DNA of 24,349 nt from Ectocarpus siliculosus. Lineage: Eukaryota; Sar; Phaeophyceae; Ectocarpales; Ectocarpaceae. Location: NCBI GenBank assembly GCA_000310025.1, contig FN648555.1, positions 2,978-27,326 of the forward strand. Reading direction: 5' to 3'. Within the stretch, counting starts at the first letter, position 1; each line of letters opens with the position of its first letter. The translations under genes were made by a program, and so were the position numbers. The notes under the pieces are model-generated. The model was not told the DNA's origin. It saw nothing but the letters and a program-made list of their open reading frames with translations, and searched no databases. Shown here piece by piece: positions 20,301 through 24,349 of this stretch.

Positions 20301-22185
20301 GTTCGTGGATGCGAACAGCGTTGGAGTGCATGCTCTTGACAATACATACCATCAAACGGTGGTCTCATGCAAAGCAAGCAGGGACTACAAAGCTGTCCCA
20401 ATTGCCGTACAGGCCCCGCGTTTTTCGTGCAAGGGTCAATCGTTTCCAGCACTTCGTTTCCCGATAACGGGGAGGGTGCCCAACGGACTTTCGTATCATG
20501 GGCATGCGGTACAGTCTACCTAGGTGCGTTTCGCTGAGCATGGGAACAGAGACGGGGCAAGAGCGAAAATTGAGCCGTGCTGTAGTAAAAAAACGGCATC
20601 ATCGTAGAGTGGAATAACCGTGAACATTGGGGTCGCTGCGGGTGTTGTTCGGATCACCTGCTGGTTTCTGGATGGTTGCATCATGGTCAACTTCGGGATA
20701 CCTCCCCGACATGTGTCTGATACACGGGTACAAGTGCACAGCATTGCAAGCTTTGCATGCATCCGGGGGGGGAAGTGTGTTGAACCGATTTTTATGTGGT
20801 TTCGAGAGTCCGACCAAAGACATCGCCGAGAGAGAGAGAGGCGCGGTGGGAGATGACCCCTTCCGTGGGCTCTAGATCGGATCTATCGTCACCGTGGACA
20901 CAAGGATAGGTATGGACTGCGAGCGACGACAGTAAAAGCGTTGTAAAACAAAATACGAACATCGCTACACAATAATACAAACCTTCACAGGCTGGTTCTG
21001 CATTGAGGAGATCAAACCTGGGGGGTAGCTATAGGTTCATTGGGGCTCTCACGTTGGCAACACGTGTCGTCGCTGCATTCGCCCAGAGACGTGGAAGAAG
21101 AGCTGCTGAGCTTCCTCCTATCGTCGTAATTGTAGTTGTAGCAAGAACCTTCCAGGTTCGTGGATACATCGTCACACTGCCAGTCTTCGCATCGCGCGTC
21201 TGTTGTCAGAGTACGAGCAATAAGCCCCCGGAATGAGCAGGTGTTGAGCGTTGGCGGCGTACCTGCACTCAGCAACATATATCGTCTACTACCGATACAA
21301 AGGAATAGAACGTATCGATCGAATCGAGGTGTATCGGCTGCTCTGCACGACAGGGTTACCGAACTGGCGAGGCGCTGTACCGTGGCATGGCTGAGACTAC
21401 GTTGCACAAACTGCCTCGTATCTGACGGGCGAAAAGATTTTGGACAGGGCATGTGTACCAACTAATCGTTTTTGCGAGGGCGAGTTGGCTGAAGAATATA
21501 CGCGTATAACAGTTGATGCTCGGTGCGAATGGAGTTTGATCTCTGCTGGATTCGCCTTCATTCCAGCGCCTCCCCCGACCATTGTCGTCTTGCCCAAAAA
21601 CGCACCTTAGCCAACAGCCATCCTCACCTTCTTCGCAGCACGTCGCCTCGTCACACAGTTCCCCAATGCCACAAGGGATGCTTTCGTCAATAGTCAAACT
21701 GTAGCCGGATGGACACAGGCTTGCACCACTCGCATCCACGAACGAGTCGCAATAGTAGGTGATGGCTGGTGTCGACGCCAGAGTCCGCAGTTTTCGAGGG
21801 GGGGGGGGGGGCGGCGGCAACAGAAACAGTCAATTACACTTTGATTTGGAACGTGTTGGAGCAAGGGGCGACAAAACATGTAGCATCTGGCGTGCTCTCT
21901 GGAATTTCTCAGGGAAGATGGATAAATCGTGGAGTTTGCACGTGGCGCGCCTAAACCAAATCAACTCGGCATCGATGTCGACTTTGCTGTTTTGATGGTG
22001 GGTAGTTACTCGTGTCTCACGTTGGCAACACGTGTCGTCGCTACATTCGCCCAAAAACGTGGAAGAAGAGCTGATGAGCCTCCTACTCCAACCCGGTTCG
22101 CCTTCGTAGCCGTCGTAGCAGGGACCTTCCAGGTTCACCGATGTATCGCCACACGGCCAGTCTTCGCATCGTTCCTCGTCCTCAA
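1834..22185 (-). CDS. Giant mosaic membrane protein gene, 32 visible exons, 5' end missing
   Basis: Exons were chained on the minus strand by GT-AG sites and phase. Summed exon length is 9,837 bases; removing two leading partial-codon bases and one extra base in exon 20 leaves exactly 3,278 codons including the stop. The order is cysteine-rich modules (exons 1-13), proline-rich stalk exons (14-19), two long Pro/Thr repeat exons (20-21), about ten hydrophobic spans (22-31) and a long tail (32). The membrane core resembles stramenopile proteins usually labelled TRP-like, related to fungal Pkd2/FLC channels; that is recalled family resemblance, not a search result. The likely place is the plasma membrane with the repeats outside. 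No start codon or signal peptide was found above 22185. Two adjacent genes cannot be excluded, but continuous phase argues for one. Confidence 0.72.
4371..5033 (-). repeat. Five-copy 144-base repeat in the C-terminal tail exon
   Basis: The plus-strand landmark CGCTCGA recurs at 4371, 4515, 4659, 4803 and 4947, exactly 144 bases apart. Each unit encodes GVDSS(G/A)RD through SVVEGVSSG. Copies differ at many positions, mostly keeping the reading frame and the unit length. Confidence 0.92.
5911..6005 (-). CDS. Exon 31: transmembrane span 10 and basic juxtamembrane segment
   Basis: 95 bases, acceptor CCCTGCACAG, donor CAG|GTATTG. LVIPVYLDAVTIVMGAI ends the hydrophobic part; RNRIRKALGKTGQQ is basic and fits a cytosolic membrane exit. 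Confidence 0.72.
6351..6499 (-). CDS. Exon 30: transmembrane span 9
   Basis: 149 bases, acceptor AAAAATGCAG, donor GCG|GTGAGT. VINGIGACIVAIDAVSTGLL continues AVAALKW, then a short polar loop and AVGVLQIVSLC, which starts the next span. Confidence 0.68.
6702..6842 (-). CDS. Exon 29: transmembrane span 8
   Basis: 141 bases if the donor is CG|GTCCGT. LVLHAPAVQYVASFLVALTT is followed by PIPPDQLRLKIMFGAFGLG. The acceptor CATCGCATAG is fixed by phase. The donor is weak; it was chosen because it is the only nearby GT giving phase 2 for exon 30. A better-looking GTGCGT at 6732 would need a different acceptor for exon 30. Confidence 0.55.
6963..7084 (-). CDS. Exon 28: transmembrane spans 6-7
   Basis: 122 bases, acceptor TCCTTTCTGCAG, donor CAG|GTGAGC. 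WASIALVGVMIDNSN completes the span begun in exon 27; VQLLLFCGLQSAMFLILVCL forms the next, followed by KPFAN. The split codon gives Ser with exon 29. Confidence 0.72.
7403..7605 (-). CDS. Exon 27: Trp-rich loop leading to transmembrane span 6
   Basis: 203 bases, acceptor TTTCTCAATCAG, donor GAG|GTGGGT. GFLSHFKSSWAENYSLFSWA, then DWFRIGFEPVFVDYTKRG and the hydrophobic TWFIVISLVE. The FEPxFVDxxxRG segment immediately before a span is the most family-like motif of the membrane core. Confidence 0.72.
7772..7961 (-). CDS. Exon 26: transmembrane span 5 and loop
   Basis: VLYPLLMFATVVRTLFVRVR is followed by PDELLIFKTYDEDG and a loop with CRGTPTPFDEV. Acceptor AAAAACACAG. The end is uncertain: donors at 7771 (GTGGGG) and 7780 (GTAGCA, exon ending 7781) both give phase 1 and join in frame to exon 27; neither is strong. 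Confidence 0.65.
8365..8760 (-). CDS. Exon 25: basic loop and transmembrane span 4
   Basis: 396 bases (132 codons), phase 0-0, acceptor GCCGATGCAG, donor ATG|GTGAGC. It begins with a highly basic stretch (KRARENL, ARRRNTP, ARFRGGRMIRR), then Glu/Gly-rich sequence, a cysteine pair (PMCSEN, ATCREH) and the span VELVFLFFAFEGAVASFASA. It ends ECPEMFYTAIAAM, which continues hydrophobic into exon 26. The basic loop suggests this side faces the cytosol. Confidence 0.72.
9044..9239 (-). CDS. Exon 24: extracytosolic loop and transmembrane span 3
   Basis: 196 bases, acceptor CTAAAAAG, donor AAG|GTGAAC. INLWWPAEIGEDIVSDGC is followed by a strongly hydrophobic LVFVGNLALVLGILLAIFFL continuing through HVAVV. 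The lone cysteine after DG could pair with the GNxL-side loop of a neighbouring segment, but that is not testable here. Confidence 0.7.
9580..9767 (-). CDS. Exon 23: transmembrane span 2
   Basis: 188 bases, acceptor TGGTCTCTCGCAG, donor CAG|GTGTGA. A polar Gly/Ser/Arg segment precedes LAFVLMTQLQFLAMLSLVDY and a following SWLADFVVGL. The split codon joins exon 24 to give R-W-I-N-L-W. The LQFLAMLSLVDY/INLW pairing is what I associate with stramenopile TRP-like proteins (recalled, not searched). Confidence 0.68.
10093..10266 (-). CDS. Exon 22: first transmembrane span
   Basis: 174 bases, phase 0-0. After a short VESPGTTAA lead comes a hydrophobic span, GAVSIFALIGIMVVSTGSIV, then a Gly/Ser/Ala/Asn-rich loop. 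Acceptor CGCGTTAG, donor ACG|GTGGGT. The donor is chosen because it restores phase 0 with exon 23; a longer version is possible. Confidence 0.6.
10510..11252 (-). CDS. Exon 21: Pro/Gly/Ala/Thr stalk repeats
   Basis: 743 bases, acceptor after GCTGTTGCAG, donor GAG|GTATGA. It encodes five complete and one partial copy of a 45-residue unit with APGATASPGATVAP, ITTIAPGTTLAPGE and TWAPALTIRTPSPG. No cysteine or aromatic core except Trp; a rod-like or disordered, potentially glycosylated linker. Both strands are open across the repeat, but only the minus frame joins in phase to the flanking exons. Confidence 0.68.
10538..11240 (-). repeat. Coding minisatellite, 135-base unit (45 residues)
   Basis: Unit starts at 10538, 10673, 10808, 10943, 11078 and a partial at 11213. 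Copies differ by very few bases, and alternating variants (AYV versus ADV codon, GTGATGATCGG versus GTGGTGATCGG) recur in a higher-order pattern. Confidence 0.92.
11620..12751 (-). CDS. Exon 20: Pro/Ser/Thr stalk repeats, with a +1 frameshift
   Basis: Acceptor after GGGATGCAG, donor GAAG|GTCTCG. The N-terminal part reads PTPSPSPPQTLSPVPEP; most of the exon is a 48-residue repeat containing PPVPES, VPPTLSQTTPP, FQTLSP, SEETLPPSPGETMSP and FDRTL. Three central copies lack part or all of the FDRT segment. The exon is 1,132 bases, one more than a multiple of three, although both neighbouring phases demand a multiple of three. The extra base is in a G run at 12654-12658, where the reading frame switches. 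This may be a sequencing error or a real disabling change. The composition suggests a mucin-like O-glycosylated stalk. Confidence 0.65.
11690..12715 (-). repeat. Coding minisatellite, 144-base unit (48 residues)
   Basis: About seven to eight copies inside exon 20. Landmarks on the plus strand are GACTCGGGCACAGGTGGAAG and ACAGGTGACATAGTCTCCCC. Three central copies are shortened by small in-frame deletions of 6 or 12 bases. Confidence 0.88.
13050..13151 (-). CDS. Exon 19: proline-rich stalk exon, copy 6 of 6
   Basis: 102 bases. Last copy; its split codon joins to exon 20 as GAC (Asp), so the proline-rich theme continues directly into the next repeat type. Confidence 0.7.
13404..13505 (-). CDS. 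Exon 18: proline-rich stalk exon, copy 5 of 6
   Basis: 102 bases, same sites. Essentially identical to exon 16 at the protein level. Confidence 0.7.
13758..13859 (-). CDS. Exon 17: proline-rich stalk exon, copy 4 of 6
   Basis: 102 bases. One base change near the donor turns the final Thr-Arg into Ser-Arg. The donor GTGAGTGAC is intact. Confidence 0.7.
14112..14213 (-). CDS. Exon 16: proline-rich stalk exon, copy 3 of 6
   Basis: 102 bases. TRRRSPAPTPAPFVAPTPG then PMLTQAPLTPAP. Exactly 354 bases from exons 15 and 17, with introns almost unchanged. Confidence 0.7.
14466..14567 (-). CDS. Exon 15: proline-rich stalk exon, copy 2 of 6
   Basis: 102 bases. The PIFTEPPLTPAP end is shared with exon 14, showing that these two form a subfamily distinct from exons 16-19. 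Acceptor CTACGTAAG, donor CGCG|GTGAGTGAC. Confidence 0.7.
14816..14917 (-). CDS. Exon 14: proline-rich stalk exon, copy 1 of 6
   Basis: 102 bases, phase 1-1, 34 residues. It reads TPRPSPAPTPAPFVAPTPG, then a variable PIFTEPPLTPAP end. Donor CGCG|GTGAGTGAC is a textbook site. No cysteines; probably an extended, O-glycosylated linker (inference). Confidence 0.7.
15210..15368 (-). CDS. Exon 13: diverged A-type module
   Basis: 159 bases, phase 1-1. After a Pro/Thr-rich lead (ATQPPTMAPE) come YTCDSYLND, LCPAGFSPV, VTCGVEGGCDDSTCC. All six cysteines are kept, but the sequence is clearly older than its neighbours. The acceptor TTGCGTTGCAG is strong and the donor is GAAG|GTGACC. It links the cysteine-rich head to the proline-rich stalk. 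Confidence 0.75.
15669..15812 (-). CDS. Exon 12: A-type module
   Basis: 144 bases. Differs by DAVNGASLC in place of DAASGASLC. Acceptor TTCCCAG, donor GAAG|GTGAGG. The 345-base spacing to exon 11 is slightly longer than in the rest of the array. Confidence 0.77.
16014..16157 (-). CDS. Exon 11: A-type module
   Basis: 144 bases. It reads VELMCDSFVDAASGASLC, then IANAESVSCGVG and EECDEATCCDE. Acceptor TGTCCAG, donor GAAG|GTGGGC. It is taken as the representative A module. Confidence 0.78.
16342..16485 (-). CDS. Exon 10: A-type module
   Basis: 144 bases. Same frame and sites as exon 9; reads IANAGGVSCGVG instead of IANAESVSCGIG and ends CCDD. Exons 10 and 11 and their flanking introns are near-identical at exactly 328-base spacing. 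Confidence 0.77.
16670..16813 (-). CDS. Exon 9: A-type module
   Basis: 144 bases, phase 1-1. VELMCDSLVD is followed by LCPAGFSAIANAES and CGIGEECDEATCCDE. It carries Ser-to-Ala at the usual CPSG site. Donor GAAG|GTGGGG. Confidence 0.77.
16990..17133 (-). CDS. Exon 8: A-type module
   Basis: 144 bases, first of a run of A exons. It uses the ACACAAG acceptor context shared with exons 4 and 6 and begins IDYTCDSFVD, whereas exons 9-12 begin VELMCDS from a different acceptor (TTCCCAG or TGTCCAG type). It thus marks the join between the B/A alternating region and the A-only array. Donor GAAG|GTGGGG. Confidence 0.75.
17382..17549 (-). CDS. Exon 7: B-type module
   Basis: 168 bases, the longest B copy. 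It keeps RCEDWPCDDVSTNL, the serine run and ECSDDTCC, with an extended Tyr/Ser/Asp insert. Acceptor GACAATAG, donor CAAC|GTGAGA. This is the last B module; only A modules follow. Confidence 0.7.
17966..18109 (-). CDS. Exon 6: A-type module
   Basis: 144 bases. Acceptor after GTCGACACAAG, donor GAAG|GTGAGG. Cysteine contexts are YTCDSFVG, LCPSGYRAIAN, ISCGVGVACDEATCC. The intron upstream (18110-19073) holds relic coding-like sequence described separately. Confidence 0.72.
18264..18470 (-). other. Relic coding-like segment C, copy 1 (intronic)
   Basis: An open minus-strand stretch reads VHVDRVLVDGFTDRNGTMP, then LGPHVYEFYLTPTMDLWHH. It has a good acceptor-like TTCTTGTAG in front, but this would open the frame in phase 0, which does not fit the phase 1 exons on either side. 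I therefore take it as a remnant of another gene or a discarded exon inside intron 5. I do not recognise the domain. Confidence 0.35.
19074..19223 (-). CDS. Exon 5: B-type module
   Basis: 150 bases, phase 1-1. It is a clear B copy: ARCEDWPCDDVSTNLEGSC, a run of five Asp, ERRRLSSSSSTSLG, then ECSDDTCCQ. Acceptor GACAACAG, donor CAAC|GTGAGA. The acid-then-basic-then-serine insert between cysteines 3 and 4 is the variable part of B modules. Confidence 0.7.
19652..19792 (-). CDS. Exon 4: A-type module
   Basis: 141 bases, acceptor after GTCGACACAAG, donor GAAG|GTGAGC. It starts VIDYTCDSFVDAESGASLC and ends ECDVTPCCE, so the usual DEAT before the CC pair is replaced by DVTP. All six cysteines are kept. 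The 428-base intron to exon 5 equals the length of the exon 2-3 intron, as expected from segmental duplication. Confidence 0.7.
19940..20152 (-). pseudogene. Relic coding-like segment C, copy 2, frame-broken
   Basis: Homologous to 18264-18470: ARIDRVMFDGFINLTG matches VHVDRVLVDGFTDRNG, and PYVSELYLSPT matches PHVYEFYLTPT, but the two blocks lie in different frames. The copy is therefore non-coding now. It sits in intron 3 of the main gene, in the duplicated unit 19074-21052. Confidence 0.4.
20285..20340 (+). other. Inverted fragment of an A-module exon inside an intron
   Basis: Positions 20296-20313 on the plus strand are an exact 18-base match to the sense sequence of A exons (GACTCGTTCGTGGATGCG), which elsewhere run on the minus strand. 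Similarity continues weakly on both sides, and the related copy at 18622-18672 begins with TCGACACCAG, the same bases that precede A exons at their acceptor. Confidence 0.5.
21053..21199 (-). CDS. Exon 3: B-type module
   Basis: 147 bases, phase 1-1. It reads RCEDWQCDDVSTNLEGSC, then a Tyr/Asn/Asp insert instead of the pure aspartate run of exon 5, then RRKLSSSSS and ECSDDTCC. The acceptor is GACAACAG and the donor CAAC|GTGAGA. Confidence 0.7.
21628..21765 (-). CDS. Exon 2: A-type six-cysteine module
   Basis: This 138-base exon is the shortest A copy. Cysteines fall in the contexts YYCDSFVD, LCPSGYS, IPCGIG, ELCDEATCC. The acceptor is after GTCGACACCAG and the donor is GAAG|GTGAGG. The intron upstream carries a 14-base C run (minus strand) in its pyrimidine tract. 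Two residues are missing from the loop between cysteines 2 and 3 compared with other copies. Confidence 0.68.
22021..22185 (-). CDS. Exon 1 (first visible): B-type six-cysteine module
   Basis: This 165-base phase 1-1 exon has its acceptor after GACAATAG and its donor at CAAC|GTGAGA. The module opens with RCEDWPC, has a third cysteine in a GPC context, an acidic Gly/Tyr-rich insert, a serine run, and closes with ECSDDTCC. It is the most diverged B copy, reading CGDTSVN where the others read CDDVSTN. Because it starts with two bases of a split codon, at least one further exon must lie at higher coordinates. Confidence 0.65.
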
Positions 22186-22289
22186 CTATTGTCCGAGAAC
22201 GAGCAGAAAGCGTCGGGAATTAGTGGGTGATGAGTGTTGGCGGTGTACCTGCACTCCGTAGCATATCTTGCCTACTTTTTGGAGACGGT

Positions 22290-24349
22290 GCACTAGAATG
22301 TATATGCGTGTATATTAATAGCATTCCGACTGGGCCCATGCCTCGTGATTGGGTCGTTTCATGCTCTACCACGTTTTTTGGCGGTGGCCGGTTGCTGTGC
22401 TCTGTTTCGTCTAACTAGCCGAAGTGTCAGTTGACGGCGTTGGCTCTTGCCGTGAATACATCGGTGGACAGCGGCCGTTCGTCACGGCTCACAAGCAACG
22501 GCGTGGGGGGGAAGAGAGCAATCAGATACGGCAGGTGGCGACATACAGGGATAGTGTGCAGTCCTCACCAATCAAGCGAAATTGTTGCCGATTGTTAAGC
22601 ACACAGAACCCAAGTCGCATAGGCATCTCCCGAGGACGACAAGCACAACGTACCGTGACAAGCGCCCGGCGTCTAAAATATTCCCTGTGCGGTACCGCAC
22701 CGGGTGCGTACCAACCCCCGCTCATTTGTTGTAGTTATCTCACCGTCACAAAGAACCGATTGGCTATGGGCCACCTCGACACTGTTTTGTTGATCGTTAC
22801 ACGTGGAACAGTCGATTATTTTCTTTGGACAAAAACTTGTAGCCCGAGCGATGGCAGTTTCCTATGGACAATTGTACACAAATTTCGTGAATAGTACGAC
22901 TGACCGTATTATCTCCTAACTGGTGGATGGGGGGCCCGCCGAGGAGAGAAACTGTTCAAGGTAACCCAGTTGTTTTGGGCTGTTCCATAGGTAGTAGAGA
23001 TTGCCTACTCTTCACAAAACCAGACGGTGATGACAGAAAACGGGGCAAAAACAAGAGGAACAAATCTCACCCTGCAACTCCCTCTGGAGAGCACCGTCCG
23101 AAAAATCGTTGCGCCGATCATGCCGCCATGCCGACCCTTCTCGCTGGTCCGTCAAGGATGCACCAAGGTTGTACAGCGTTGGTGCATGACGGCCGTATTC
23201 ATGGTAGACAGGGGCGAACCGCAGTCGAAGCGGTGGCGCGCGGGTGGGCGCGAAAGCGGGAGCAGGGGCGCGGAGGGGTGGGGCAACAACACGAGTGGTC
23301 TGCCTGAGGAAGGGCGGCTGACTGCCTTGGATGGCGCAAGCAATCAGGCATCTCTTCTTGGTTGAGTAAGAAGATTCCGAACCATGCTGGCATCGATGCC
23401 TGGAGAGACTGTCCAAACTAAGCTACGTTATTGTGATCCCCGTACGCGATGCCATTCACCACCCCCAGTTACGATTCCGTGATATTCCCCCAGTCGCGGT
23501 ACAGTATGCCCTCCTAGGAGGTTAGGGGGGGTGTACTCAGAGCCCTGGATTAACGAGGGCATCGTGGTCAAGTCTCGACGCTTCGCAGCTTTCAACAAGG
23601 GCAGCACCACGAAAAGCCGCACGATTGAGCGTCTGACGAGAGGCATACACGTGACAAGCTCATGCGCATGCGGGCGTAAGACAAGCACGCACGTCAGCCG
23701 ACACGCAAATTTACAGGTATGTACAGCAGTGCCCATTCGCCCCGCCAGGTGTGCTTCAATGCAAACACGTCTCTTCGCCATCGAGCAAAGGACCTACGGC
23801 ATTTGTGACTTTCCTGCCGCTGAACCTGTGGCTGTTCTGCATCCCGCAAATTATCAACGGCTTACATCACTCCGGCGACTGGATTGCTCGGGGTGCCAAG
23901 GCCTCCCCTATGTGCCGTGACTCTGGCACGACGGTGTGGCTCATACAAACATATCCATCCTCAGTTACGTGCTCGCTTCTTGGGTCCTCTTGCTTTTCCT
24001 CTGTCCTTCTCTACTCCCCTCTCAGCAGACCTACAACATGTCCGAGGAACACCCTCGTCTTTTCTTGCCTATCATGTCGTCCCTCTCTCTCTTTCATGGA
24101 ATAAATATCTCCGTGGCGGATCTCTGTACCGCCACCAATCTCTCAACATATTCGTCTCTCTCCTCTCTCTTACCGACCATGACCAAAGCGCCCCGTCCTC
24201 CTCTTGAGAGTCGCCCTCCACAGCGCTATTCAAAACCTTCGCCGTAAGCCGTTCGCTCTCGCCTCCCGCAACAAGTGGCGCCCCGTTACCATTCCCTTCA
24301 ACCCGCGGTCCGCCTCCACGTTCGGTGTGGGGGGGGGGGGGGGGGGGGG
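22290..24349. other. 5' flank of the large gene, no gene supported
   Basis: The homology to other B-exon upstream introns fades near 22290. Beyond it, frames are short and overlapping. A plus-strand frame at about 24038-24247 begins MSEEHPRLFLP but has no recognisable domain and is followed by a G run. The missing first exon(s) of the main gene should lie here or beyond the window. The last 21 bases (24329-24349) are all G. Confidence 0.45.

Larger units (their letters stand above)
17382..22290 (-). repeat. Segmental duplications carrying a B exon and an A exon
   Basis: Units begin with a B exon at their low end: 17382-19073, 19074-21052, 21053-22020 and a partial unit from 22021 to about 22290. 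B and A exons and the intron between them align in all. The first two units also share long intronic stretches (C and D relics) that the third lacks, and the second has about 300 additional bases including a GA microsatellite near 20829. Confidence 0.8.

Noticed and set aside
22424-22894. Plus-strand open frame of 156 codons
   Set aside because: No domain-like sequence, no splice or promoter context; a chance frame in moderately GC-rich DNA.
23428-23920. Overlapping frames on both strands (117 and 129 codons) near the right end
   Set aside because: Neither shows a recognisable motif and they exclude each other. The phrase LTSLRRLDCSGCQGLP looks leucine-rich-repeat-like, but only one such unit is present.

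Overview
The window reads as nuclear DNA of an intron-rich eukaryote, most likely a stramenopile and probably a brown alga. The grounds are moderately high GC, many short GT-AG introns (about 120-1,260 bases), large repeat-rich exons and a cysteine-rich, polytopic membrane protein of a style I associate with those genomes. The organism call is inference. I see no prokaryotic operon, tRNA, rRNA, CRISPR or insertion sequence.

One very large minus-strand gene occupies almost everything from about 22185 down to its stop codon at 1834. I could chain 32 exons by hand. The splice phases agree at every junction, and the summed length is a whole number of codons except for one extra base inside exon 20. 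The visible part encodes roughly 3,280 residues; the 5' end (start codon, signal peptide) was not found.

In N- to C-terminal order: (1) 17382-22185, four six-cysteine 'B' modules alternating with three six-cysteine 'A' modules; (2) 15210-17133, six more A modules, one per exon; (3) 12920-14935, six tandem 354-base units (the first slightly shorter), each holding one 102-base proline-rich exon; (4) 11620-12751, one exon of 48-residue Pro/Ser/Thr repeats; (5) 10510-11252, one exon of 45-residue Pro/Gly/Ala/Thr repeats; (6) 5911-10266, ten exons with about ten hydrophobic spans, resembling the TRP-like (fungal Pkd2/FLC-type) polytopic domain; (7) 1834-5397, a single 1,187-residue, Ser/Gly/Arg-rich tail with a five-copy 48-residue repeat and a recurring D-x-PRR-x-S motif.

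All 20 introns of parts 1-5 are phase 1, while the membrane core has mixed phases. The ectodomain therefore looks assembled by duplication of symmetric exons, and several duplications are recent enough that introns are still near-identical. Inferred picture: a cell-surface receptor or channel with a variable cysteine-rich head on a long, probably O-glycosylated stalk, and a tail rich in basophilic-kinase-like sites.

The flanks (1-1833 and about 22290-24349) contain nothing I can support as a gene. The sequence ends in a 21-base G run, probably an assembly or contig edge.
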